7,956 nt of DNA from Planctomycetota bacterium (GTDB lineage: Bacteria > Planctomycetota > UBA1135 > GCA-002686595): NCBI GenBank assembly GCA_021776885.1, contig JAJFFA010000890.1, positions 1-7,956 of the forward strand, in the 5' to 3' direction. This document shows positions 1-7,900 of this stretch, piece by piece; positions within the stretch are counted from its first letter, which is position 1; each line of letters starts with the position of its first letter. Both the position numbers and the translations under genes were made by a program. A model generated the notes under the pieces. That model was not told the DNA's origin, did not search any database, and saw only the letters and a program-made list of their open reading frames with translations.

Positions 1-1121
1 CTCCGATGGGCGAGCCCTGCTACAACCCGGACTTCATGCCTCCTGCGGTCCCGCTGGTCGATCTGGACGACGCCGAGGGGCCCGTGATCGGTGCGGGCGG
101 CGACGGCGGCCCGGGTGTCATCCAGCTGCACGTCGAGAACCCCGAGCTGAACCTGCGCTTCCCGTTGCAGCAGCTCTCCGATGGCATGGGCGGCTTCACA
201 CCTGCGTACGGCGCCGGGCTCGACGTGACCCTGGCCCTGGCCCCGCCGCCGGTGGGCTTCCACGAACTGGACGACGCGGACCAGATGGTGCCCTTCTTCG
301 GGGCGCGCTCAGTGGCCCAGTCGCAGTGGATCTCCCTGGGTCTGGCGCGCCTGGACCCGCTCGACACCGCCGGCAACTTCAACGCCGTCGATGACCAGGT
401 CGTGCTGGGCTTCGGTGGTACGAGCCTCGTGGACGGGACGATCAACGCGGACGGCTTCGGTGGGGTCACACCCCTCGCGCCGATCCTCGGCCCGACCATG
501 CTGGAGATCTCCCCGACGACCCCCTTTATCGACCCCGCCAGCGCGGGCGCGACCATCGTCTTCGACTCTTCGCTCCTGGCGGGCGCGGATGAGATCTACG
601 AGCGCGAGCCCAACCTGATGCGCGGCTTCGTCGTCGTCCTGGCCGCGGGGATCGACTCCTCGCGCTTCACCGTCGAGAGCGCCGAGCTCTTGGTCACGGA
701 GGGCGCTCCGACCGAGACTCTGTTCCGACTGACGGTCGGGACCGCGACCGGCAGCATGGACGACTTCGTCGCCTCCGCCGGCGGGCCGGGAAGCGTGCTG
801 GCCAGCCTGGTCCCGAACTTCTTCCGCGTGGTGACGAACGAGGTCAACGACGTCCTGCCTGGCGATGCTTCGGTGACCGTCACCTTCGACGCGACCCAGG
901 CCCTGGCCAGTGGGCTGCCCGATCCCGACGCTGCCTTCAGCGCGCAGCTCGACATGGGCAACCCGGTGGGCTTCACGGCCGACATCGCCGACCTCAACGC
1001 TCAGAACTGGGACTTCTTCCGCTTCCGCGTCGAGTTCGACCTCGATGCCGCGGACAACGGGATCGATCTGAACGATCCGCTCCCGGCGCTGCGTTTCCTG
1101 CGTGTGCCCTTCGAGTACTAA
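1..1121 (+). CDS. Glycine-rich Ig-like lipoprotein paralogue, copy 1 (3' part only)
   Basis: This is the C-terminal end of a large protein of the same family as the two genes downstream; function is not recognised. The frame is open at the left edge. The ATG at position 6 is only an internal Met, because the residues around it align inside the downstream copies (EPCYN matches their LSCFS/SICYD cysteine site). What remains begins just before the GAGGDGGPGVIQLHV strand motif. It continues through the conserved GLDVT...DADQMVP...SVAQSQW...GLAR block (216-359), a variable segment, an MRGFVVVL strand, and a C-terminal beta-rich domain with NFFRVVTNEVNDVLPGDA and WDFFRFRVEFDL. It ends in FLRVPFEY followed by TAA. 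In the conserved 48-residue block it matches copy 2 at 33 positions, fewer than copies 2 and 3 match each other (42), so it is the more diverged member. A signal peptide is expected upstream but not visible. Orientation and an 88-bp gap suggest co-expression with copy 2. Confidence 0.9.
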   Translation, partial: PMGEPCYNPDFMPPAVPLVDLDDAEGPVIGAGGDGGPGVIQLHVENPELNLRFPLQQLSDGMGGFTPAYGAGLDVTLALAPPPVGFHELDDADQMVPFFGARSVAQSQWISLGLARLDPLDTAGNFNAVDDQVVLGFGGTSLVDGTINADGFGGVTPLAPILGPTMLEISPTTPFIDPASAGATIVFDSSLLAGADEIYEREPNLMRGFVVVLAAGIDSSRFTVESAELLVTEGAPTETLFRLTVGTATGSMDDFVASAGGPGSVLASLVPNFFRVVTNEVNDVLPGDASVTVTFDATQALASGLPDPDAAFSAQLDMGNPVGFTADIADLNAQNWDFFRFRVEFDLDAADNGIDLNDPLPALRFLRVPFEY

Positions 1122-1169
1122 GCCTCAATCTCCGCCGAATATCATCCCGTATCCCACTCACAAGACTGT

Positions 1170-1189
1170 CGCCGAGCCATCGCTCGGTG
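1170..1189 (+). promoter_or_regulatory. Small stem-loop just upstream of the copy 2 RBS
   Basis: CGCCGAGC pairs with GCTCGGTG (one G-T pair) around the loop CATC, ending six bases before AGGAG. There is no T-run after it, so it is not a standard intrinsic terminator. It could influence translation initiation or mRNA stability, or be chance in GC-rich DNA. Confidence 0.35.
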
Positions 1190-1195
1190 GCCGTC

Positions 1196-1200
1196 AGGAG
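1196..1200 (+). promoter_or_regulatory. Ribosome-binding site of copy 2
   Basis: AGGAG, nine bases before the ATG at 1210. It decides the start: the alternative in-frame ATG at 1102 lies inside the end of copy 1 and would place this site within coding sequence. Confidence 0.75.
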
Positions 1201-1209
1201 CGCGCGACC

Positions 1210-1269
1210 ATGGCACGGTTCCATCTAATCCCCTCCCTCTCGCTTTTTCTGGCCCTCGGGGCCGCGTCG
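1210..1269 (+). other. Lipoprotein signal peptide of copy 2
   Basis: Residues 1-20 have a short N-region with Arg3, a hydrophobic core (LSLFLALGA) and end in AAS before Cys21, a relaxed but acceptable lipobox. The residue after the cysteine is Ser, not Asp, so under the E. coli Lol rule the protein would go to the outer membrane. That rule may not hold in this organism. Confidence 0.8.
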
Positions 1270-4200
1270 TGCAGCAGTTCGGGGGCTGAGCTGGCGGGTG
1301 AAGGCTTCACGGTCTCGAACATCTCGGTCGCCAACAACGAGCTGAACTGGCGCATCAACCGCCCGATCGACATCTCGTTCAGCGCGGACGTCGACTTCAG
1401 CACGGTCGGATTGAACACGATCCGCATCGCCGACCTGGTGGGGCGGCCTGCGACAGGGCTCTTCATCCAGCCCCTTGGGGCCAATGGGACGGTGGACCCT
1501 CGTGTCGTGCGCTTCCAGCCGGCGTGCCCGACTCAAGCGGACAGCTCCGACGCGGGCTTCCGCCCCGGCGGCGTTCAGTACGTCCTGACGGTCGTGGCCG
1601 CCAACAACGGCTTCTCCGTGCGCTCCACGTCCGGTGAGCCCCTGGGCCGCGGCGAGTCCGTGCGCTTCCGGACTCCGGTCTCGAGCCTGCCGTCCGAACT
1701 GTTCGTCGACACGGTCCCCGGTCCGCCGCGGGTGGTGCTGCGTGGACAGGATGGCGTCGAGACGACCGAGGCCGAGGCCACCTACCACGAGGACGGAGGA
1801 GACGGGGCCAGCCGCACGTACTTCGAGTTCGACCCGACGACCCAGACCGGGCAGCTGCCCGCGGGCTTCGAGGTTCCGCTGAACAAGTACGGCGAGCCGG
1901 ACACGCGGGTGGCTGTGCTCGTCTTCATCAACCAGCCCCTTCAGCCCCTGGCGGAGAACTTCGGATCCCAGCGGGTGCGCCTCGAGTTCTCCGACCCGCG
2001 CAACATCGCCCAGGGCGACCCCCTCTGGGAGCCGATCCCGACGGACTCGACCCTGGTCGGCAACTGCACGGGCACGGGTGCTCTCTTGCGCCTCGAGCCC
2101 AAGGGCATCCTGCCCCAGGGCGCCTTCCTGCGGGTCATCCTGGGCCAGGGCTTCGCCGACCTGACGGGCGACGCCCTCGACGCGCCCAGCACGCAGTTCG
2201 CCCGCATGCAGTCGCGCATCGCCCTCGACCCCGTGACGGGGATGCCGGGCGCGGACACCGATGACTTCCTCGACAGCTTCCTGATCGGTGGCTCGTCGCC
2301 GGACTCGCTCCAGGACACGAGCGTGGCTTCGGCGGTTCCGCCCGCCGACTGGGGCGGAGGCACCCTGACCGCGTCCTTCGCCTTCGGGGGCACCGGTGGA
2401 ACCAACGGATCCTATGACTGGACCGTGGCCAACGGGGCGACGGTGATCATCGACACCGTCTCGTCGAGCATCACGGGCCCGAGCGGAACGCAGGCGGTCA
2501 TCGGAGGTCGTCTGGACGTGCGGGATCTGACGATCCCGTCGACGTCACAGGTCATCTTCCAGGGGCCCAACCCGGCCGTGATCCTGGCCTCGGGAACGAT
2601 TCGCATCGCGGGTGAGATCTCGGTGCGCGGCTCGGACAGCCAGGGGGTCAGCACCCTGGGCACGACGAACTTCCCCGAGCTGGGCGCCGTCGGCCAGTGC
2701 GGCGGCGGCAATGGCGGGGTGGGCAGCTTCCTGACCTCGCAGTCGACCCCGCGCGGGGGCGATGGCTTCGGCGCCTTCAACGGTAGCGGCGGGGGCGGCC
2801 AGGGCGGTGAGTCCTGCTTCCACCCCAGCGGCACCAACAACGACCGGCGCGCGGGCGGCGGCGGCGGAGGCCGCCTGGGCCTCGATATCTACTATCCGTT
2901 CCCGGACTCGACCGGCTTGCAGCACTTCGTCAAGTGCCAGACCCTGGTCGGCATGGACGCCGAGGTCGGGCGTGGTGGTTCAGCCAACGGCACCAGTGCG
3001 GTCACCCAGAACTTCCGCGCGATGGGGGGCCAGCCGAGCCCCTTCCCGTTCGTGGACGGCAACGACGAGAACGACTTCTTCGGCGCGATGCTGGTCAACC
3101 CCGGCCAGCCCGGCGAGCGCCTGATCCTCGGTGAGCTCGACCGGGTCTGGGCCGGTGCCGGCGGAGGTGCCGGTGGCGACGCGATCACCTCGTCGGTCTT
3201 CCCGCCGCCCTTCTTCAACCCCAGTGGTGACGAGAAGGGTTCGGGCGGCGGCGGTGGCGCCGGTGGCCTGAGCATCTTCGCCATCGGTCCGATCATCGTC
3301 GCGGACGGCGGCCGGATCGTCGTCGACGGAGGCAACGGTGGGGGCGGGGAGAACTCCCTGTTCTTCGACCGGGTTGGCGGCGGCTCGGGCGGTGGCTCCG
3401 GCGGCCACATCGTGATGTCGAGCGCGAACTACATCGAGATCAACGGCTCGGCGGCGAACTCGGGTCCCTACTACGGTGATCCGTTCAACCAGACGATCCA
3501 CACGCCCCGCGCGATCAGCGCCCTGGGCGGTCAAGGCGGAGCCGGGCACGGCGGGGGCACCCCCGGGGACCGCGGTGGCGCGGGCAACCGTGGCGAGACC
3601 ACCTGGGCCTGCGACTCGATCTCCAAGGTCGACCTGATCATCCCTGTGATCAACGGCATGGGCAACATGGAGACGCTGAGTGTGCCGCCCAACGGGCTGA
3701 GCTGCTTCTCGAGTGCTTACCCGGCGGGTCAGCACGACCAGACCGATCCCCTCGGTCCGTCCCTGGCGGCGGGCGGTGACGGTGGCCCGGGTATCGTTCA
3801 GCTACACGTCGACAACCCCGCGCTCAACCTGCGCTTCCCCAACCTGCAGAGCGGGGACGTCGGCAGCGGCTTCACGCCGGCCTATGGCGAGGGACTGGAC
3901 GTGACGCGCGTGATGGCCCCTCCGCCCCTGGGCTGGAACGGGTTGAACGACGCCGACCAGATGGTTCCCCTGTTCGGCGCCCAGTCGGTCGCCCAGTCGC
4001 GCTGGGTGCCCCTGGGGCTGGCCCGCATCAACCCGGACCCGGGCGAGTTCGGCAACTTCCTGGCCGATGATCAGGTGCGCTTCGGGTTCGTGGGGACCGA
4101 CGTGGACGGAGCGGTGGAGACCGATGTTGCGGGCAACGTCGTGCTCCAGCCCGCGGTCCTGGGCCCCGACCTCCTGAGCGCGGCTCCCGATCTGCCCTAC

Positions 4201-4758
4201 ATCGTGGCCAACTCGGGAGGCTCCCAGATGGTGCTCGATGCCCAGACCCTGAAGGGCACGATCTACACCCAGAGCGAAGGGCTCCTGCGTGGCTTCGTGC
4301 TGCGCCTCGAGTCGGCGGCGAGCAATCAAGACTTCAGCATCGAGTCGGCCTCCTACGACGCGCTGACCGAGCAATACACCGTCACGGTCTCGACCGCGGG
4401 CGGGACGCTGGCTGACTTGACCGGTGCTGTCAGCGTCAGCCTGATCCCGCACTACTTCCGGGTCGCGACCAACGGCGTCGTCGACCGCATGCCGCCGGAT
4501 GCGGCGATCGCGGTCTTCTTCGACGCGACCAAGGCCGACTCGTCCGGTGACCCCAACCCTGACCTGGCCTACAGCGTTCAGCTCGACGGGATGGGCCTGG
4601 CCCAGGGCTTCACTTCGGATGTCGCCCAGCTCAACGCAGACGAGTGGGACTTCTTCCGCTTCCGGGTGGAGTTCAACCTGAACACCACGGGCAGCGGAGT
4701 GGATCTGACGACGCCGCGACCGGCGTTCCAGTTCCTGCGCGTTCCCTTCGAGTACTGA
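1210..4758 (+). CDS. Large glycine-rich lipoprotein with Ig-like domains, copy 2 (complete, 1182 aa)
   Basis: Complete family member, predicted exported and lipid-anchored; its molecular role is not recognised. The start is the ATG at 1210: AGGAG lies nine bases upstream and a signal peptide begins at once (MARFHLIPSLSLFLALGAAS, then Cys21). The frame is open back to an ATG at 1102, but those 36 codons overlap the end of copy 1, are Pro/Thr-rich and would bury the signal peptide. Residues ~40-157 and ~219-335 look like bacterial Ig-like (SbsA/Big_5 type) domains: LNWRINRPIDISF, a buried-strand pattern, a VRFQPAC step, then VRFRTP or LTGDAL endings. Residues ~375-490 form a beta-rich stretch with FQGPNPAVILASGTIRIAG. 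Residues 497-797 are Gly-rich turns alternating with strands. The conserved DADQMVP block is at 895-942, and a beta-rich C-terminal domain ends in FLRVPFEY. Cysteines besides Cys21 are at 106, 286, 497, 536, 576, 801 and 832. It probably acts as a structural or adhesive outer-membrane lipoprotein (inference). Confidence 0.93.
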   Translation: MARFHLIPSLSLFLALGAASCSSSGAELAGEGFTVSNISVANNELNWRINRPIDISFSADVDFSTVGLNTIRIADLVGRPATGLFIQPLGANGTVDPRVVRFQPACPTQADSSDAGFRPGGVQYVLTVVAANNGFSVRSTSGEPLGRGESVRFRTPVSSLPSELFVDTVPGPPRVVLRGQDGVETTEAEATYHEDGGDGASRTYFEFDPTTQTGQLPAGFEVPLNKYGEPDTRVAVLVFINQPLQPLAENFGSQRVRLEFSDPRNIAQGDPLWEPIPTDSTLVGNCTGTGALLRLEPKGILPQGAFLRVILGQGFADLTGDALDAPSTQFARMQSRIALDPVTGMPGADTDDFLDSFLIGGSSPDSLQDTSVASAVPPADWGGGTLTASFAFGGTGGTNGSYDWTVANGATVIIDTVSSSITGPSGTQAVIGGRLDVRDLTIPSTSQVIFQGPNPAVILASGTIRIAGEISVRGSDSQGVSTLGTTNFPELGAVGQCGGGNGGVGSFLTSQSTPRGGDGFGAFNGSGGGGQGGESCFHPSGTNNDRRAGGGGGGRLGLDIYYPFPDSTGLQHFVKCQTLVGMDAEVGRGGSANGTSAVTQNFRAMGGQPSPFPFVDGNDENDFFGAMLVNPGQPGERLILGELDRVWAGAGGGAGGDAITSSVFPPPFFNPSGDEKGSGGGGGAGGLSIFAIGPIIVADGGRIVVDGGNGGGGENSLFFDRVGGGSGGGSGGHIVMSSANYIEINGSAANSGPYYGDPFNQTIHTPRAISALGGQGGAGHGGGTPGDRGGAGNRGETTWACDSISKVDLIIPVINGMGNMETLSVPPNGLSCFSSAYPAGQHDQTDPLGPSLAAGGDGGPGIVQLHVDNPALNLRFPNLQSGDVGSGFTPAYGEGLDVTRVMAPPPLGWNGLNDADQMVPLFGAQSVAQSRWVPLGLARINPDPGEFGNFLADDQVRFGFVGTDVDGAVETDVAGNVVLQPAVLGPDLLSAAPDLPYIVANSGGSQMVLDAQTLKGTIYTQSEGLLRGFVLRLESAASNQDFSIESASYDALTEQYTVTVSTAGGTLADLTGAVSVSLIPHYFRVATNGVVDRMPPDAAIAVFFDATKADSSGDPNPDLAYSVQLDGMGLAQGFTSDVAQLNADEWDFFRFRVEFNLNTTGSGVDLTTPRPAFQFLRVPFEY
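2698..3600 (+). repeat. Glycine-rich repeat region of copy 2
   Basis: Codes residues 497-797. Gly clusters such as GGGNGGVGSF, GGGGGGRLG, WAGAGGGAGGDAI, GGGGGAGGLSIFAI and GGGSGGGSGGHIVMSS are followed by short alternating hydrophobic stretches (IIVADGGRIVVDGG, YIEINGSAA). The pattern is that of Gly turns between beta strands, as in many glycine-rich beta-helical bacterial surface proteins. The repeats are degenerate in both protein and DNA; Gly codons vary, so this is not a simple DNA microsatellite. Confidence 0.8.
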
Positions 4759-4765
4759 TCCGCAC

Positions 4766-4798
4766 GCCCCGACGCCCAGCTGTGGCTGGCGCCGGGGC
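4766..4798 (+). terminator. GC-rich stem-loop after copy 2, possible terminator without U-tract
   Basis: Eight bases after the copy 2 stop, GCCCCGACGCCCAGC pairs with GCTGGCGCCGGGGC around the loop TGTG, with one mismatch and one bulged base. This is the strongest hairpin I found between genes. It is followed by a C-rich run, not T residues, so termination is uncertain. It could equally protect the 3' end of an mRNA or let a fraction of transcripts continue into copy 3, whose start is only 42 bases beyond it. Confidence 0.45.
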
Positions 4799-4828
4799 AC
4801 CAATCCCCCCCAAAGACATCCCCCAACC

Positions 4829-4833
4829 AGAGG
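4829..4833 (+). promoter_or_regulatory. Ribosome-binding site of copy 3
   Basis: AGAGG, six bases before the ATG at 4840. It is a weaker match than the AGGAG of copy 2, but no other start codon lies between the copy 2 stop and this ATG in this frame. Confidence 0.55.
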
Positions 4834-4839
4834 CCGGCC

Positions 4840-4938
4840 ATGGTGAATTCCGCACCCCAATCCCGCGGACTGATCGCTAGCCATCTCCGCGGGCACCTAG
4901 TCGGCGGCCTGACTCTCGTGGCGCTGGCCCTGACCGGC
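4840..4938 (+). other. Lipoprotein signal peptide of copy 3
   Basis: Residues 1-33 contain a long polar N-region with Arg9 and Arg17, a hydrophobic core GGLTLVALA, and the lipobox LTGC with Cys34 as the predicted lipidated residue, followed by Ser. There is no twin-arginine motif, so Sec export is expected. The N-region is unlike that of copy 2, although both proteins become similar soon after the cysteine. Confidence 0.85.
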
Positions 4939-7900
4939 TGCAGCGGGTCGAGCGGCGCGTCCGGGGCAGGCAGCCAGTTCGCGGTCCTCGACCTCTCGGT
5001 GACCCAGGGCCAGCTGAACTGGCGCATCAACCGGCCGATCGACGTGAGCTTCAACGCCGACGTCGACTTCGACACCGTGGGGCTGAACACGATCCAGATC
5101 TCGGACCCGAGTGGCCGCCCGGCCACCGGCTCGTTCCTGCGGCCCGTGCGCGCGGACGGAAGTCTGGACCTGAGGACCGTGCGCTTTCAGCCCGCCTGCC
5201 CGACCCTCGGCGACAACTCGGATGCCGGGTTCTTGCCGGGCGGGGTGCAGTATCGGATCACCGTGGTGGGCTCTTCGAACGGTGCCCTCACGGTGCGCTC
5301 GACCGCGGGGGATTCGCTCCCGCTCGGACGCTCCGTGACCTTCCGCACCCCGACCTCGACCAGCTCCACGGACCTCTTCGTCGACACGGTCTCGGGACCG
5401 CCGGCGGCGCGCCTGCGCGGTCGTGCGGGTGTCGAGCTCGACGACCTGGACGCGACTTACCTGGAGCTCGGGGACGACCCCGACAGCCGGGTGTACTTCC
5501 GGCTCGATGGGGCGACGCAGACGGGTGTCCTGCCCGCCGGCTTCGAGGTGCCCCTCAACAAGTACGGAGAGATCGAGACCCGCGTGGCGGTGTTGGTCTT
5601 CGTGAACCAGCCCCTGGACCCGGCCAGCGAGAACTTCAGCGCACAGCGCATCGCGCTGGAGTACTTCGATCCCGGACCCGGGCAGTGGTTGCCCATTCCG
5701 AGCGCCGCGACGCTCGAGGCCAACTGCACCCTGAGCGGTGCGATCGTGCGCCTGCAGCCCGGTGGGCTCTTGCCCCAGGGGGCCGGGATCCGCGTGCGTC
5801 TGGGTCAGGGGTTCTCGGACCTGACCGGCGATGCCCTCGACGCGCCGAGCACGTCGTTCGCGCGCATGGTGTCGACCATCGCCAACCATCCGACGACGGC
5901 GGATCCGACCCGGGACGCCGACGACCTGCTCGAGCCGTTCCTCCTGAGCGGCGTGGTGGGGGGCTCCCTCGAGGACACCGAAGCGGCCCTGGCCGTGCCC
6001 CCGGCGGACTGGGGCGGCGGTACGCTCCAGGCCTCCTTCGCCTTCGACGGAACGGGTGGCCAGAACGGGGCGTTCGACTGGATCATTCCCTCCGGCGTGT
6101 CGTTGATGGTCGACACGGGCTCGGCTCAGATCACCGGTCCTTCGGGCGCGCAGTCCGCCATCGCGGGCAACTTCGATGTGCGCAACTTCTTCCTGCCGGC
6201 CAGCTCGAACATCTTCTTCCAGGGGCCGAATCCCGCTCGTCTGTTCGCCACGGGCGAAGTGCGCATCGCGGGACAGATCTTCGCCCAGGGCAGCAACAGC
6301 CCGGGCGTCGGCACCCTCGACACGACCAATCAGCCCGAGGTCGGAGGCAACGGCCAGGCGGGAGGAGGCACGGGCGGTGTCGCTAGCTTCCTCACGAACC
6401 AGTCCACTCCCCGCGGTGGCTCCGGCCAGGGCGCCTTCGCGCGCAACGGTCAGGGTGGGGTCGGCGGTGAGGCCTGCTTCAACGGTGCAGGCACCGTCGT
6501 CGCGCGGCGCGGCGCCGGGGGCGGTGGTGGACGCCTCGGCCGCGACATCATCTATCAGTATCTCGACGCAGGCCTCGGGGAATCGTTCCCGGCCTTCTGC
6601 CAGACGCTTCCCGGCATGGATGCCGAAGGCGGGTTCGGCGGAAGCTTCACCGGCACCAGCGCGGTGACCGGTATCGGTCGCGCCCTCGGCGGCCCCGCCG
6701 GGCCCGTGCCCTTCATCGACGGCAGCGACGAGAACGACTTCCTGGGCGCCATGATCATCGACCCGGGACAGCCCACGGAGCGCCTGGTCCTGGGTGAGCT
6801 CGACCGCATCTGGGCCGGCTCCGGAGGCGGAGCAGGGGGCGACGCGATCATGTCGTCGGTCTTCCCTCCGCCCATCTTCGATCCCGCCGGGGACGAGAAG
6901 GCTGCGGGCGGCGGCGGTGGCGCCGGCGGGCTGAGCATCTTCGCCATCGGCCCGATCATCGTCGAGGCGAGCGGCAGCATCGCCGTTGTGGGCGGTGGCG
7001 GCGGCGGCGGTGAGAACACCGGCGGTGTGAACCGCATCGGTGGCGGTTCGGGGGGCGGTTCGGGCGGCCATCTCGTGATGTCGAGCGCGAACCACATCTC
7101 CTTCGAAGGCTTCACGGCTTCGGCGGGTGACTACTACAACGACGCGCCGACGACGCAGAACTTTCGACATGACCGCCGCCCGATCTCTGCCCTCGGAGGT
7201 CAGGGTGGGGCCGGGCGCGGGGACAAGGGCGGCCAGACCCAGACGGGCCCGTCGTTCTGGCAGTGCGATTCCATCCCCCTCGATCGCCTCGACCTGACGG
7301 TCGTCGACATGGCGGGCATGACCCAGCAGATCGAGATCCCGCCCCTGGGCACTTCCATCTGCTACGACTTCAGCAGCAACGCCCGGCTGGCGGACATCGA
7401 GGACCCCCTGGGGCCCTTGCTGGGTGCCGGGGGCGACGGGGGTCCCGGGATCATCCAGCTGCACGTCGACGACCCGGCGCTCAACCTGCGCTTCCCCGGG
7501 CTGCAGACCGGCGACGTGGACATGGGCTTCGTCCCGGCCTATGGCCAGGGACTCGACGTGACCAAGGTCCTGACGCCCCCGCCCCTGGGCTGGAACGGGC
7601 TCAACGACGCGGACCAGATGGTGCCGTTCTTCGGGGCGCAGTCCGTGGCCCAGTCGCGCTGGATCCCCTTGGGGCTGGCGCGGATCCAGCCCGACCCGGC
7701 CAACCCGGGCGCCTTCCTGGCGGACGATCAGGTGACCCTGGCCTTTGGCGGCACCGATCTCGCGAGCGGAGAGGTGAACGCGGATCCCGCCGGTGCGGTC
7801 CAGGTCCTGCCGCCCATCGTCGGTCCCGACCCCCTGGGCAGCGCGGACACCATGCCGCCCTATGTCGTCAGCGGCAGCGGCGGCCGGGACATGGTCTTCG

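Larger units (their letters stand above)
1122..1209 (+). other. Intergenic spacer, copy 1 to copy 2
   Basis: Spacer of 88 bp, less GC-rich in its first half than the genes. It holds the small stem-loop and the RBS. A TATCAT hexamer at 1140-1145 resembles a -10 box but has no convincing -35 partner, so no promoter is called. It shows no obvious similarity to the spacer after copy 2. Confidence 0.6.

Noticed and set aside
6..8. ATG as the start of copy 1
   Set aside because: The frame is open to the left edge and the position aligns to the interior of copies 2 and 3 (around residue 830), so this is an internal Met.
1140..1145. TATCAT as a -10 promoter element
   Set aside because: One hexamer without a plausible -35 element at the right spacing is not enough evidence.
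1102..1209. Longer start for copy 2 at ATG 1102
   Set aside because: It would overlap the end of copy 1, add 36 residues before a complete signal peptide and place AGGAG inside the gene.
2698..3600. Mycobacterial PE-PGRS-like protein
   Set aside because: Gly-rich runs look similar at first sight, but the protein has a lipobox, Ig-like domains and no PE domain.
2980..3735. Minus-strand open frame of 251 codons opposite the Gly-rich region of copy 2
   Set aside because: Produced by GGN-rich codons read on the complement; the plus-strand frame is conserved between copies.
4735..4758. LPXTG, PEP-CTERM or similar C-terminal sorting tail
   Set aside because: No such motif, no hydrophobic transmembrane segment and no basic tail at the C-terminus of copy 1 or 2.
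3802..4896. Minus-strand open frame of 364 codons
   Set aside because: It runs opposite the conserved C-terminal part of copy 2, across the spacer and into copy 3; composition is shadow-like and a gene crossing these conserved plus-strand reading frames is implausible.
5685..6386. Plus-strand open frame of 233 codons in another frame within copy 3
   Set aside because: Arg/Gly/Pro-rich low-complexity translation overlapping the conserved copy 3 frame; no start context of its own.
4897..7464. Minus-strand open frame of 855 codons opposite copy 3
   Set aside because: The plus strand in this interval codes copy 3, which aligns with copies 1 and 2 and has a signal peptide. The minus frame is rich in Arg, Ala, Gly, Val, Asp and His with no domain-like pattern, as expected for the complement of GC-rich coding DNA.
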